A stretch of DNA of 64,000 nucleotides from Aegicerativicinus sediminis (GTDB lineage: Bacteria; Bacteroidota; Bacteroidia; Flavobacteriales; Flavobacteriaceae), in NCBI RefSeq assembly GCF_015476115.1, contig NZ_CP064295.1, positions 3,652,001-3,716,000 on the forward strand, read 5' to 3'. A program made the translations under genes and the position numbers. Below are positions 45,596-55,132 of the stretch, in pieces. Each line of letters begins with the position of its first letter. Position 1 is the stretch's first letter. The notes under the pieces were generated by a model. It was not told the origin of the DNA and searched no databases. It saw only the letters and a program-made list of their open reading frames with translations.

Positions 45596-46276
45596 ATGGA
45601 AGGATCTTTCATCTACATTTTACCAATATTGGCGGTAATTATTGGGGTTTTAATAACCTTGTTTCTAGGAAAAAACAAATCGCTTTTCACTAAGTTATTG
45701 TTGCCATTTAGTGGTGCCTTCTTACTGGCACTCACCCTTTTCGATTTACTGCCTCATGTTTATGAATCCTTAGATGCTAAAACCACCGGTCTTTTGATTA
45801 TGATCGGTATTTTAATTCAAATTGTTTTGGAATTCTTTTCTAAAGGTGCGGAGCATGGCCACATTCATTTGGAACACACCCACACTTTTCCTTGGCTATT
45901 GTTTTTAAGTCTCTGCGCCCACAGTTTACTAGAAGGTTTTCCAATTTCTGAATCGAATACAATGGTTTATGGAATATTAATCCATAAAATCCCTATCGCT
46001 GCCGTAATGACCGTTCTAATGCTTCATACAAATTGTAAAAAATGGCAGGTATGGACTTTTCTAATTTTATTTGCCTTAATGACTCCCCTAGGAACTTTTC
46101 TAGGAACAGAATCGGGTATTTTTACTGAATATCTTATCTATATTAATGCCATCGTCATTGGTATATTTTTGCATATTTCAACCACTATAATTTTTGAAAC
46201 TGGCAAAGATCACAGTTTCAATCTATCCAAATTATTGGCTGTTATTTTAGGTTTTTTAATTGCTTATTTCTTATAA
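45596..46276 (+). CDS. ZIP family metal transporter
   Basis: A divalent metal importer of 226 residues with about seven or eight membrane helices. The ZIP signature residues are present in LCAHSLLEGFPI (helix 4) and GILIHKIPIAAVM (helix 5), and a His-rich loop (EHGHIHLEHTHTF) precedes helix 4. It is probably specific for Zn2+ or Mn2+; the substrate is not decided by the sequence. A GTG-started DUF4268 gene follows after 6 nt. Confidence 0.88.
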   Translation: MEGSFIYILPILAVIIGVLITLFLGKNKSLFTKLLLPFSGAFLLALTLFDLLPHVYESLDAKTTGLLIMIGILIQIVLEFFSKGAEHGHIHLEHTHTFPWLLFLSLCAHSLLEGFPISESNTMVYGILIHKIPIAAVMTVLMLHTNCKKWQVWTFLILFALMTPLGTFLGTESGIFTEYLIYINAIVIGIFLHISTTIIFETGKDHSFNLSKLLAVILGFLIAYFL

Positions 46277-46282
46277 ACAATA

Positions 46283-46711
46283 GTGTTTAGCAAAGAAGAA
46301 TCTAGAAAATTACGGCAGGAGTTTTGGACTAGCTTTGGAAAATCCTTTCCAAGGAAATGGATTTTGTATGATACCAAAATTAAGGGATTTAGTTTCAAAT
46401 TTCATTTTGACAACAAATCTGCTCTAGTGGCTTTGGATATTGAGGATGATTTGGAAAACCGGATAAAATATTGGGAACGATTGATTGCCTTGAAGTCAAT
46501 TTTGATAGAAGAATTTTTACCTAATGCCATTTTCGACGAAATGTTTATACTAGAAAACGGTAAAGAAATTTCACGAATCTATATTCCTCTAGAGGAAAAG
46601 GTATCGATCCATAACAAAAACTCTTGGCAACAGGTTATGGTGTTCTTCAATTCAACCATGACAAAATTTGAAGAATTTTTTCTTGAATATGAGGATATTT
46701 TAAATGCCTAG
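46283..46711 (+). CDS. DUF4268 domain protein
   Basis: A 142-residue acidic/aromatic protein, predicted cytoplasmic, matching DUF4268, a nuclease-like fold also found at the C-terminus of some restriction-related proteins. The start is GTG at 46283 (MFSKEESRKLRQEFW); no ATG is available. It follows the ZIP gene by 6 nt. Its TAG overlaps the HlyIII TAG as CTAG. The function of the stand-alone domain is unknown. Confidence 0.78.
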   Translation: MFSKEESRKLRQEFWTSFGKSFPRKWILYDTKIKGFSFKFHFDNKSALVALDIEDDLENRIKYWERLIALKSILIEEFLPNAIFDEMFILENGKEISRIYIPLEEKVSIHNKNSWQQVMVFFNSTMTKFEEFFLEYEDILNA

Positions 46712-47334
46712 ACTACGTAACGGAAGATCATCAGAAAATGGCAAATAGCTCCTCCTAAAACACATAAATGCCATATGACATGATTAAAAGGAATTTTTTC
46801 AATCGCATAAAAGACTACTCCTAGAGTATAAAAAGCCCCACCTGCAAATAACAAATTCATCCCTCCTTGTGGCATTAAGAGCGATAGTTCATTATAGTCT
46901 ATCACAACCAACCAACCCATGACCAAATAAAGTATTAATGAAAATGCTTCAAAACGACCGGTGAAGAATATTTTTAAAAGTAATCCAAAAGCCGCTATAG
47001 CCCAAACTAAACTGAATAACAGCCATCCCTTACTCTCCGCCAAGGTTATTAAGGTTACAGGAGTATAAGTACCAGCAATTAATAGGTAAATGCTGATGTG
47101 GTCTAATTTCCTATAAAGTTGCTTTTTACGTCCCTCCGCCACCGAATGGTATAAAGCGGATGCAGAGAAGAGAATAATAATGGAAATCCCATAAACAATA
47201 ACACTAGCTAAACTGTAAGGATGTTTATTCGAGGTATAAACTATCAATAAAATAAGCCCAATCAATCCTAAAAAAGCCCCGAGACCGTGACTCCAAGCGT
47301 TTAATTTTTCTTCTAATGCCGTTTGGCTCCTCAC
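46708..47334 (-). CDS. Hemolysin III / PAQR family membrane protein
   Basis: 208 residues with seven membrane helices, the PAQR/HlyIII fold. The conserved Ser-His-Asp-type zinc residues are visible in LYHSVAEGRKK (helix 2 end) and the C-terminal HVIWHLCVLGGAICHF. The bacterial members are putative membrane hydrolases or lipid regulators; hemolysis is not implied. The start is GTG at 47334, 1 nt from the DUF4294 stop. Confidence 0.88.
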   Translation of the reverse strand: MRSQTALEEKLNAWSHGLGAFLGLIGLILLIVYTSNKHPYSLASVIVYGISIIILFSASALYHSVAEGRKKQLYRKLDHISIYLLIAGTYTPVTLITLAESKGWLLFSLVWAIAAFGLLLKIFFTGRFEAFSLILYLVMGWLVVIDYNELSLLMPQGGMNLLFAGGAFYTLGVVFYAIEKIPFNHVIWHLCVLGGAICHFLMIFRYVV

Positions 47335-48015
47335 CTAGTTCGTTTTGGTAATGTTAGAGGCCAACCATTTATCAGTAAGATCATAATAATCTATGTCGAA
47401 TGCCGGATTTTGGCGCTTAAGCTGCCCACTTTGGAATGCACGCTGTAATATATCTTCAATTAAAAAATCTTCTTTTACCTCCAGAGGTTTATATTCTTCT
47501 TTCAATGAGATATTAAATAATTGGGCCGTACTATTATACCAAAAAGCTCGCCAACCATTTCTTAGGTTTTTTACCAAATCGAATGTTGTTTCCCCTGTTT
47601 GCCTATAAATTAATTTAACGAGTATCTGTCCTTCTGTTCGTGTGAGTTTCTTTAACTCGGCAGAAAATTCCTCTTCTATATATTTTTGAATAATTTTTGC
47701 ATAAGCCTTCCGTTCACTTTTGCGCTCCAACATCCCTAAACGCTCGTTAAGCGCTTTTAATCGTTCTGCAGCCAGTTTAGCGTATGGATAAACTTTTATG
47801 GTTTTCCTTTTTAGTATAAGATAGCGAATACGATCATTTTTACTGTCAAACTGCAATTTTTGCAGTAATAAGACCTCATCTAAATCTATGGCAGTTTTGG
47901 GTATGGAATCCCCTTCAACAATTATCCATTCGACTTCTGTACTATCTTGAGGAATAGATTGTTGTGCATTTGCTGTTAAAGCAAAAAATACTATGATAAA
48001 TAGCAAATATTTCAT
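47335..48015 (-). CDS. Exported DUF4294 protein
   Basis: 226 residues: a signal peptide (MKYLLFIIVFFALTANAQ, about 1-18), then a helical, basic domain with YPYAKLAAERLKALNE and WRAFWYNSTAQLF, matching DUF4294. The ATG at 48015 is used in preference to a TTG 6 nt upstream. The family is restricted to Bacteroidota and has no known function. It is divergent from the M42 peptidase gene, its usual neighbour as I recall. Confidence 0.82.
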   Translation of the reverse strand: MKYLLFIIVFFALTANAQQSIPQDSTEVEWIIVEGDSIPKTAIDLDEVLLLQKLQFDSKNDRIRYLILKRKTIKVYPYAKLAAERLKALNERLGMLERKSERKAYAKIIQKYIEEEFSAELKKLTRTEGQILVKLIYRQTGETTFDLVKNLRNGWRAFWYNSTAQLFNISLKEEYKPLEVKEDFLIEDILQRAFQSGQLKRQNPAFDIDYYDLTDKWLASNITKTN

Positions 48016-48196
48016 GTGCAATAGGCATTGCCAAAATCATTCCAAACCTACAAATTTTTTGAACTGAACGATAATCCGCAATCATTATTTGTTTTTTTTT
48101 AACGTTGCCTATTATTGTTGCCGTCCTTGGCGATTTATGAAGTTATATAACTGCAAATTCTATCACTTATTACTATTTTTATACAAAATTTGATAC

Positions 48197-49285
48197 ATGG
48201 CAAAAAAGAAGGTCTTAAACAAAAAATCATTAGAATTCCTGAAAAATTACCTGAACAATGCGGCGCCTACCGGTTACGAATGGGATGGACAAAAATTGTG
48301 GATGGAATATCTAAAACCTTATGTAGATACTTTTATCACTGACACATATGGGTCTGCTGTAGGTGTTATAAACCCTAAAGCGAAATACAAGGTTGTTATT
48401 GAAGGACATGCTGACGAGATTTCTTGGTACGTCAATTACATCTCTGACAACGGGCTGCTGTATGTCATTAGAAATGGTGGTAGCGACCATCAAATTGCAC
48501 CAAGTAAAATCGTAAATATCCATACCAAGAATGGAATTGTAAAAGGAGTCTTTGGCTGGCCTGCCATTCATACACGAGACAAATCTAAAGAGGAACCCCC
48601 GAAACCTGAAAACATATTTATAGATATTGGATGTAGCACCAAGGAGGAAGTTGAAAAAATGGGAGTACATGTCGGCTGTGTAATAACTTACCCAGACGAG
48701 TTCCACATCCTTAATGACAACAAATTTGTATGTAGAGCCTTGGATAATCGTATGGGAGGGTTTATGATTGCGGAGGTTGCCCGACTGCTCTCAGAAAATA
48801 AAAAGAAATTACCTTTCGGTCTATATATAACCAATTCCGTTCAAGAGGAAATAGGTTTGCGTGGTGCTGAAATGATCACACAAACAATTAAACCAAATGT
48901 GGCCATTGTTACTGATGTTACGCACGATACCACCACCCCAATGATTGACAAAAAGAAAGAGGGGCATCTTGAATTGGGTAAAGGTCCGGTGGTAGCATAC
49001 GCCCCTGCAGTTCAACAAAAATTGCGTGATTTAGTAACCGAAACGGCTGAAAAGAATAAAATTCCTTTTCAACGTTCTGCATTGTCTAGAGCTACTGGAA
49101 CAGATACAGATGCCTTCGCTTACAGCAACGGTGGTGTTGCCTCAGCACTAATATCATTGCCGTTACGATATATGCATACAACTGTTGAAATGGTGCACCA
49201 AGATGACGTTGAAAATGTAATTCGCCTGATTTACGAAACTTTATTAAATATAAAAGACGGCCAATCATTTAGTTATTTTGATTAA
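48197..49285 (+). CDS. M42 family aminopeptidase
   Basis: A dinuclear-metal aminopeptidase of the PepA/FrvX-like M42 family, 362 residues. All expected metal residues are seen: His in EGHADEISW, Asp in CRALDNRMGG, the Glu pair in VQEEIGLRGA, Asp in VTDVTHDT, and His in YMHTTVEMV. It is cytoplasmic and probably assembles as a large tetrahedral complex that degrades peptides. It is followed after 12 nt by a Nudix hydrolase. Confidence 0.92.
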   Translation: MAKKKVLNKKSLEFLKNYLNNAAPTGYEWDGQKLWMEYLKPYVDTFITDTYGSAVGVINPKAKYKVVIEGHADEISWYVNYISDNGLLYVIRNGGSDHQIAPSKIVNIHTKNGIVKGVFGWPAIHTRDKSKEEPPKPENIFIDIGCSTKEEVEKMGVHVGCVITYPDEFHILNDNKFVCRALDNRMGGFMIAEVARLLSENKKKLPFGLYITNSVQEEIGLRGAEMITQTIKPNVAIVTDVTHDTTTPMIDKKKEGHLELGKGPVVAYAPAVQQKLRDLVTETAEKNKIPFQRSALSRATGTDTDAFAYSNGGVASALISLPLRYMHTTVEMVHQDDVENVIRLIYETLLNIKDGQSFSYFD

Positions 49286-49297
49286 CCTTTTAATGTT

Positions 49298-49852
49298 TTG
49301 GAAGACGAGCTAATTGACATTACAGATGAAAACGGAAATCCATTAGGTAAGGCCGTTCCTAAATCTGAAATTCATAAAAATGGGTTGTACCACCATACAG
49401 CCCATTTGTGGCTTTATACTCATGATAAAAACATTCTGTTGCAGCAAAGGGCTGCTTCAAAAAGTATTTGTCCACTTATGTGGGACGTTTCGGTCGCTGG
49501 ACATGTAGATGCCGGTGAAACGGTAGAGCATGCAGCAGCTAGGGAATGTTTCGAGGAGCTAGGTCTCAAAGTGAATACCTCAGATTTTGAAAAAGTTGGA
49601 ATTTTCCCATGTTTTCAAACCTATGACAATGGTATTAAGGATTTTGAGTTCCACAATACGTTTATTTGCCAATTTGAAGATCCCATTTCAGAGTTACAAA
49701 TCGACCCTATTGAGGTTGAAAATATTAAACTGGTAAATTTCATAGAATTCGAGCACCTACTTGAACATAGTGGTAATAACAACCATTTTGTACCTTCAAA
49801 CAGGAAATATTATGAAACTGTATTGCAATCCATACGCAATAAATTTAATTGA
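49298..49852 (+). CDS. Nudix hydrolase (IPP isomerase-like)
   Basis: 184 residues with a complete Nudix box GHVDAGETVEHAAARECFEELG. The N-terminal half (DELIDITDENGNPLG, YHHTAHLWLYT) resembles the IDI/YfcD-like branch, but the second isopentenyl-isomerase motif cannot be confirmed. The start used is TTG at 49298; the nearby ATG at 49293 is out of frame. It follows the M42 peptidase and precedes PrsW with short gaps. Confidence 0.88.
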   Translation: MEDELIDITDENGNPLGKAVPKSEIHKNGLYHHTAHLWLYTHDKNILLQQRAASKSICPLMWDVSVAGHVDAGETVEHAAARECFEELGLKVNTSDFEKVGIFPCFQTYDNGIKDFEFHNTFICQFEDPISELQIDPIEVENIKLVNFIEFEHLLEHSGNNNHFVPSNRKYYETVLQSIRNKFN

Positions 49853-49861
49853 GGCTGAAAT

Positions 49862-50542
49862 ATGACTCTACTCCTCTTGGCAATAGCGCCTGTGTCGATA
49901 ATAATGATCTTTATTTACATAATGGATCTTTATGAAAAAGAACCCTTAAGGCTAATATTGTCGCATTTCACCCTGGGAGCCCTTGTAAGTGTTATGATTT
50001 CCACTATAATGTATTTAATATTTGATTGGTTTGTCCCTTTGCCAAATGATGAAAGTATAATTCAACTATTAGTAAAAGCATTTGTAGTGGTAGGGTTTAC
50101 TGAGGAGTTCAGTAAATACATAATTGTGAGATTTTATAGTCAACGGAAATTTGAATTTAATGAGCCCTATGATGGCATTATGTATGCAGTGCTAGTGTCA
50201 ATGGGTTTTGCGGCAACTGAAAACATTTTGTACGTTCTACAGGGCGGTATGGAAGTAGCCATTATCAGAGCTTTTACTGCAGTACCAGCACATGCGATAT
50301 TTGCGATTATGATGGGATATTTTATGGGAAAGGCAAAATTTTCAAAACATAGGGTTTTCAACAACCTATTAGGACTTTCATTAGCCATAATTTTCCATGG
50401 AGCATATGACTTTTTCTTATTCATAGATTTTATCCCAGGTTTTTGGATTGGCGCCATTGTATCCTTGGTAATTGGCATAATTTTATCCGTTAGAGCCATT
50501 AGAAAACATCAAAGGAATAGTTTGTTCAAAATGGATTCTTAG
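49862..50542 (+). CDS. PrsW-family intramembrane metalloprotease
   Basis: 226 residues with about seven membrane helices and the PrsW motifs: EEFSK, ATENILYV, AHAIFAIMMGYFMG and HGAYDF. In Bacillus PrsW starts the cleavage of an anti-sigma factor; here the substrate is not known. No anti-sigma gene is adjacent, so no specific target is claimed. Confidence 0.9.
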   Translation: MTLLLLAIAPVSIIMIFIYIMDLYEKEPLRLILSHFTLGALVSVMISTIMYLIFDWFVPLPNDESIIQLLVKAFVVVGFTEEFSKYIIVRFYSQRKFEFNEPYDGIMYAVLVSMGFAATENILYVLQGGMEVAIIRAFTAVPAHAIFAIMMGYFMGKAKFSKHRVFNNLLGLSLAIIFHGAYDFFLFIDFIPGFWIGAIVSLVIGIILSVRAIRKHQRNSLFKMDS

Positions 50543-50560
50543 TTCTCTTTAAAACATTCT

Positions 50561-52477
50561 ATGAAAAATACAATAGCACAAAGAATTGCAGATTTTCTAA
50601 AGGATTTCCCGCCCTTCGACCGGCTTACACCTACCCAAAACCTATTTATCGCTCAAAACATTACTGTAAAATATCTAGATAAAAACTCGTTTATATTTGA
50701 TGCAAAGACACCACTACAACCTCATTTTTATGTAATTAATAAGGGAGCAGTTTTGTTGCAGACAGAGATAAACGGGGTTGATAAACAGCTTAATAAATAT
50801 GATGAAGGGGATATTTTTGGATTAAGGGCAATTTTTGCAAAAGAGAGTTATTCAATGACAGCCATCGCTGAGGAGGATACAATCCTGTATTGCATCCCCA
50901 TCGAGATTTTTAGGCCACTTGCAGAGAATAACAGAGCCGTCGGCCAGTTTTTAATTGAAAGTTTTGCCTCCAATACAGAATTCCCATTTTCAACCACCCA
51001 ACAAGAAACCTTATTTGGTAATGCGACTGGGCAAATTGAAATGAGTGAAGAACTTTTTGAGTTGCAACCTACCGATTACATAAAAAAAGTCGTTACTGCT
51101 TCACCAGATATGGAAATACGAAAGGTGGCCGAGAAAATGACTGAAAAAAACATTGGTTCAATTGTTATTACAGAAAAAGGTTTACCTATAGGAATTATAA
51201 CTGACAAAGATTTAAGAAACAATGTGGCTACCGGTAAGTTTGGAATAGATGCTCCAGCCAAGGATGTAATGAGCTCACCTGTATTGTGTTATACTAAGAG
51301 TATTTCTATTGCCCAGGCTCAATTAAGCATGATGAAACATCAAGTGGGGCACCTTTGTATAACCGAAGATGGAACCCCGAATACTAAATTAATAGGAATT
51401 GTTGCCCAAAATGATATAATCGTTAAGAAAGGCAGCAATCCAACCATTTTGATGAAGGCCATTAGCAGAACCAATTCTACCAAAGAATTAAGGAGAATTA
51501 GGAAAAAAACCATGCTTCTTTTAAAGGGTTATATCAATCAAAATATTCCAATGACCCTTATAATGCGCATCATGTTTGAACTGAATGATGCCACCATTAA
51601 ACATGTTATAAAGCGCTGTTTAAAAAAAATGGACTCCCCTCCTCCTGTTCCTTTCGCCTGGATGTCTTTGGGAAGTCAAGGTCGGAAAGAACAGCTTTTG
51701 CATACAGACCAAGACAATGCCATAATTTTTCAAAATGTTCCAGATGAAACTATTGACGAAGTCCGTTCTTATTTTTTGAAACTTGCTAAAAAAGTAAATA
51801 AGCGACTAGATATAATTGGCTTTGATTTTTGTCCTGGTGACATGATGGCTAAAAATCCTAACTGGTGTTTAAGTCTCGATGAATGGAAACATCAATTCAC
51901 AAAATGGACAACAGACACAGGAAACGATGAAATTTTACTTTGCTCTATCTTTTTTGACTTCGATATCACCTATGGAGATGCAACTTTGACAAGTAAATTG
52001 GCAGATCATATTTTTGAAATAACCAGGAACAATCAAATATTCTTGTCGAAACTTGCTGCCAGTGCACTAAGAAGTCCTTCACCTTTTGGATTTTTTAGAC
52101 AATTTTTGGTGGAACAAGATGGCGAATACAAAGACCATTTCGATCTAAAAAAACGTGGACTGATGCCTATAACAGATGCCGGCCGCGTTCTAGCAATTTC
52201 CTATCGCTTGAAAAATATTAATAATACAGCTGAGCGTTTTGAAGAATTGGCTAGAATTGTACCAGAAAATGAAGAACTCTTCCTTTCTTGCTCCTATACT
52301 TCAAAAGCTTTGTTGAAATTCAGGACAAAACATGGCCTAATTAACAACGATAGTGGTCGATTTATTGAATTGGAGACTCTTACAAAAGAGGAAAAAATGA
52401 AATTGAAACGTTGTTTTAAAACAATAGGAAATGTTCAAGAATTAATTAAAGTTAAATTCAACGTTCAAAATTTCTAA
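50561..52477 (+). CDS. CNMP / tandem CBS / DUF294 nucleotidyltransferase-like protein
   Basis: 638 residues: a cyclic-nucleotide-binding-like domain (about 20-140), two CBS domains (about 165-290) and a nucleotidyltransferase-like domain with GSQGRKEQLLHTDQDNAI (about 370-388), then DUF294_C. It probably senses a nucleotide and transfers a nucleotidyl group to a partner. In many bacteria this protein is encoded with the exonuclease found next here (2-nt gap) and with acetate or acyl-CoA enzymes. No measured activity is known to me. Confidence 0.87.
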   Translation: MKNTIAQRIADFLKDFPPFDRLTPTQNLFIAQNITVKYLDKNSFIFDAKTPLQPHFYVINKGAVLLQTEINGVDKQLNKYDEGDIFGLRAIFAKESYSMTAIAEEDTILYCIPIEIFRPLAENNRAVGQFLIESFASNTEFPFSTTQQETLFGNATGQIEMSEELFELQPTDYIKKVVTASPDMEIRKVAEKMTEKNIGSIVITEKGLPIGIITDKDLRNNVATGKFGIDAPAKDVMSSPVLCYTKSISIAQAQLSMMKHQVGHLCITEDGTPNTKLIGIVAQNDIIVKKGSNPTILMKAISRTNSTKELRRIRKKTMLLLKGYINQNIPMTLIMRIMFELNDATIKHVIKRCLKKMDSPPPVPFAWMSLGSQGRKEQLLHTDQDNAIIFQNVPDETIDEVRSYFLKLAKKVNKRLDIIGFDFCPGDMMAKNPNWCLSLDEWKHQFTKWTTDTGNDEILLCSIFFDFDITYGDATLTSKLADHIFEITRNNQIFLSKLAASALRSPSPFGFFRQFLVEQDGEYKDHFDLKKRGLMPITDAGRVLAISYRLKNINNTAERFEELARIVPENEELFLSCSYTSKALLKFRTKHGLINNDSGRFIELETLTKEEKMKLKRCFKTIGNVQELIKVKFNVQNF

Positions 52478-52479
52478 AA

Positions 52480-53136
52480 ATGTCGAGTTGGTTTTCAAAA
52501 AATACCTATCCAAAATATTGGCTCGATTATTTAGAAAATTTCAAAAATCCGCTACCGAAGACCATTAGAGAGAACCGTTTTGTGGTAATTGATACCGAAA
52601 CCACAGGATTTCACTTAGATTTAGATAGAATACTGAGTATTGGCGCGGTAATCATTGAAGACTTGGAGATAAAGGTCTCAGAAGGGATGGAGGTTTATGT
52701 AAAGCAAGATAAATTTAATCCTGAAACAGTAGAAATTCATGGTTTATTGAGAAATGAAAAGGTTAAAACCATTACCGAAGAAGAATCCCTGAAATTATTT
52801 TTAGATTTCATTGGTAACTCAATCATTGTTGCGCATCATGCCCAATTTGACATTGGTATGATAAATTCAGCACTCAACCGAAGAGGATTGCCCAATCTAA
52901 AGAATAAATTAATTGACACTGTCGATATGTACCGGGCAACCCAAATTAAATCTAACCTTATTTACAAACGGAAAACTTATAAATTAGATGATATAGCTTA
53001 CGATTATGGCATAGATCTTTCTGACCGGCATACAGCTGCAGGCGACGCTTTTATAACAGCTTTGATATTTTTAAGAACCGTCAATAAATTAATGGCCAAG
53101 CCAAAATTTAATCTAAAAAAATTGTTGAAACTCTAG
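52480..53136 (+). CDS. DEDDh 3'-5' exonuclease (Pol III epsilon-like)
   Basis: 218 residues, mainly one exonuclease domain. DTETTGFHLDLD carries two acidic ligands, VAHHAQFDIGMI the third, and DRHTAAGDAFIT the catalytic His and last Asp. It is coupled to the DUF294 gene (2 nt), so the two are likely to act together. It is not the replicative proofreading subunit on the basis of context alone. Confidence 0.87.
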   Translation: MSSWFSKNTYPKYWLDYLENFKNPLPKTIRENRFVVIDTETTGFHLDLDRILSIGAVIIEDLEIKVSEGMEVYVKQDKFNPETVEIHGLLRNEKVKTITEEESLKLFLDFIGNSIIVAHHAQFDIGMINSALNRRGLPNLKNKLIDTVDMYRATQIKSNLIYKRKTYKLDDIAYDYGIDLSDRHTAAGDAFITALIFLRTVNKLMAKPKFNLKKLLKL

Positions 53137-53189
53137 GATCACTCCATTCCATACATTAATCGTATCTTTAACAGATAACTTTTTATTAC

Positions 53190-53675
53190 ATGAAAATTGT
53201 TTCTGCGACTGTGGATGACCACCATAAGATTGACCTAGAAAATCATCCGCAAAAGACTCCAGATATCCTCAAAATTGATGAATCTACTTATCATATTATC
53301 CATGATTCCAAGTCGATTAAAATTGATATTATCCAGAGCGACATCCTTAATAAAACTTACAAATTAAGGTTAAATCATAAAATTTATAACATTCAATTAG
53401 AAAGTGACTTAGATGTGTTAATTGAACAGTTAGGTTTAACTACAGATCAAGCTAAATCTATCGATAAAATAGTCGCTCCTATGCCTGGTTTAATTTTACA
53501 AATTATGGCTGAAGAGGGTAATGAGGTCAATGAAGATGAACCGCTCCTAATTTTGGAAGCCATGAAAATGGAAAACGTCATTTTATCGCCTAAGTCGGGC
53601 ATAATAAAATCTGTGGCAGTGAAAACCGGAAAGACGGTTGATAAAAATGACCTCCTAATTGAATTTGAAGAATAA
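53190..53675 (+). CDS. Biotin carboxyl carrier protein of an acyl-CoA carboxylase
   Basis: 161 residues: an uncharacterised N-terminal region and a C-terminal biotinyl domain (about 92-161) with EAMKMEN, Lys126 being the biotinylated residue. It is the carrier subunit for the carboxylase genes that follow (biotin carboxylase overlaps by 1 nt; carboxyltransferase follows). The trimeric set could carboxylate acetyl-CoA, propionyl-CoA or both. Confidence 0.9.
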   Translation: MKIVSATVDDHHKIDLENHPQKTPDILKIDESTYHIIHDSKSIKIDIIQSDILNKTYKLRLNHKIYNIQLESDLDVLIEQLGLTTDQAKSIDKIVAPMPGLILQIMAEEGNEVNEDEPLLILEAMKMENVILSPKSGIIKSVAVKTGKTVDKNDLLIEFEE

Positions 53676-55129
53676 TGCATACCATAAAAAAAGTACTTAT
53701 CGCTAATCGTGGTGAAATTGCGGTTAGAGTTATAAAAAGCTGCAAAAAACTTGGAATAAAAACTGTAGCAGTATATTCTGAAGCGGATCGAGATGCACTG
53801 CACGTTAAATTTGCTGATGAAGCGGTCTGTATCGGACCTCCTCCCTCCAAAGATTCTTATTTAAATGGTGATAAAATAATTGAGGTTGCTAAAGACCTGG
53901 CGGTAGATGCCATCCATCCTGGATATGGGTTTTTAAGCGAAAATGCAGATTTCGCCAAGAAGGTTGTAGACAATAATCTCGTTTTTATAGGACCAACTCC
54001 TGCTGCCATTACAACCATGGGCAGTAAACTTGCCGCTAAGGAAGCCGTTTCCCAATACGATATACCTCTTGTTCCAGGCACTGAAAATGCCATTGATGAT
54101 ATTGGCAAGGCAAAGGAAATAGCCAATTCAATAGGATATCCTATTTTGATTAAAGCTTCTGCTGGAGGAGGTGGAAAGGGAATGCGTATTGTTGAAAATC
54201 CAAACGATTTTGAATCTCAAATGGATCGTGCAGTAAGTGAAGCCAAGTCCGCTTTTGGTGATGGTTCTGTTTTTATTGAAAAATACATTCAATCCCCAAG
54301 GCATATAGAAATTCAAGTTTTGGCTGATAGCCATGGAAACGTTATTCATTTAGGTGAACGTGAATGCAGCATTCAAAGAAGACACCAAAAAGTAGTTGAG
54401 GAGGCACCTTCGACTTTTGTTACCAAAAAAATAAGGGAGGAAATGGGGCAAGCGGCGGTTAACGTTGCAAAATCATGTAATTATACAGGCGCTGGTACAG
54501 TTGAATTTCTGATGGATGAAAACAAGAATTTTTATTTTCTTGAAATGAATACCCGACTTCAAGTTGAACACCCTATCACCGAATTGGTTACTGGCCTAGA
54601 CTTAGTTGAACTTCAAATTAAAATTGCACAAGAAGAGGTTCTTCCCCTTAGTCAAGACGATATTCAATTAAATGGCCATGCCATAGAACTTCGTGTTTAT
54701 GCCGAGGATCCATATGACTCATTTCTACCGAGTATAGGCAAACTAAACACCTATAAAATTCCTGAAGGGAAAAATATTAGGGTTGACAATGGCATTGAAG
54801 AAGGCCAGACAGTTCCAATTTATTACGATCCTATGCTCGCCAAATTGATAACTTATGGTGACACAAGAGCCATGGCAATTTCGTTAATGAAGCAGGCAAT
54901 TTCAATGTATAATGTTGATGGTGTTTCCACGACCTTATCGTTTGGATTATTCGTTATGGAGCACGCTGCCTTTTTGAGCGGAGATTATTCCACCAACTTT
55001 GTTGCGAATTATTTTACGAAGGACGCCATTGATAAGCATGAAGAAATGGAGCGCTTTGTGGCCACTTTTGTTGCCAGGCATCACCACCAATTAGAAATTA
55101 AAAAATTGAAGCTTCCCAAAACTGTTTAA
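53675..55129 (+). CDS. Biotin carboxylase subunit of an acyl-CoA carboxylase
   Basis: An ATP-grasp enzyme that carboxylates biotin on the carrier protein. The 484 residues contain IANRGEIAVRVI, the ATP-binding KASAGGGGKGMRIV and the catalytic EMNTRLQVEHPITEL. It starts with TAATG overlap on the carrier gene, so the two are made in equal amounts. The C-terminus is slightly longer than AccC, typical of the acyl-CoA carboxylase type. Confidence 0.92.
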   Translation: MHTIKKVLIANRGEIAVRVIKSCKKLGIKTVAVYSEADRDALHVKFADEAVCIGPPPSKDSYLNGDKIIEVAKDLAVDAIHPGYGFLSENADFAKKVVDNNLVFIGPTPAAITTMGSKLAAKEAVSQYDIPLVPGTENAIDDIGKAKEIANSIGYPILIKASAGGGGKGMRIVENPNDFESQMDRAVSEAKSAFGDGSVFIEKYIQSPRHIEIQVLADSHGNVIHLGERECSIQRRHQKVVEEAPSTFVTKKIREEMGQAAVNVAKSCNYTGAGTVEFLMDENKNFYFLEMNTRLQVEHPITELVTGLDLVELQIKIAQEEVLPLSQDDIQLNGHAIELRVYAEDPYDSFLPSIGKLNTYKIPEGKNIRVDNGIEEGQTVPIYYDPMLAKLITYGDTRAMAISLMKQAISMYNVDGVSTTLSFGLFVMEHAAFLSGDYSTNFVANYFTKDAIDKHEEMERFVATFVARHHHQLEIKKLKLPKTV

Positions 55130-55132
55130 GCT

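Noticed and set aside
48016-48196. Possible regulatory RNA between DUF4294 and M42 peptidase genes
   Set aside because: No stable stem or terminator was found by eye; treated as an ordinary divergent promoter region.
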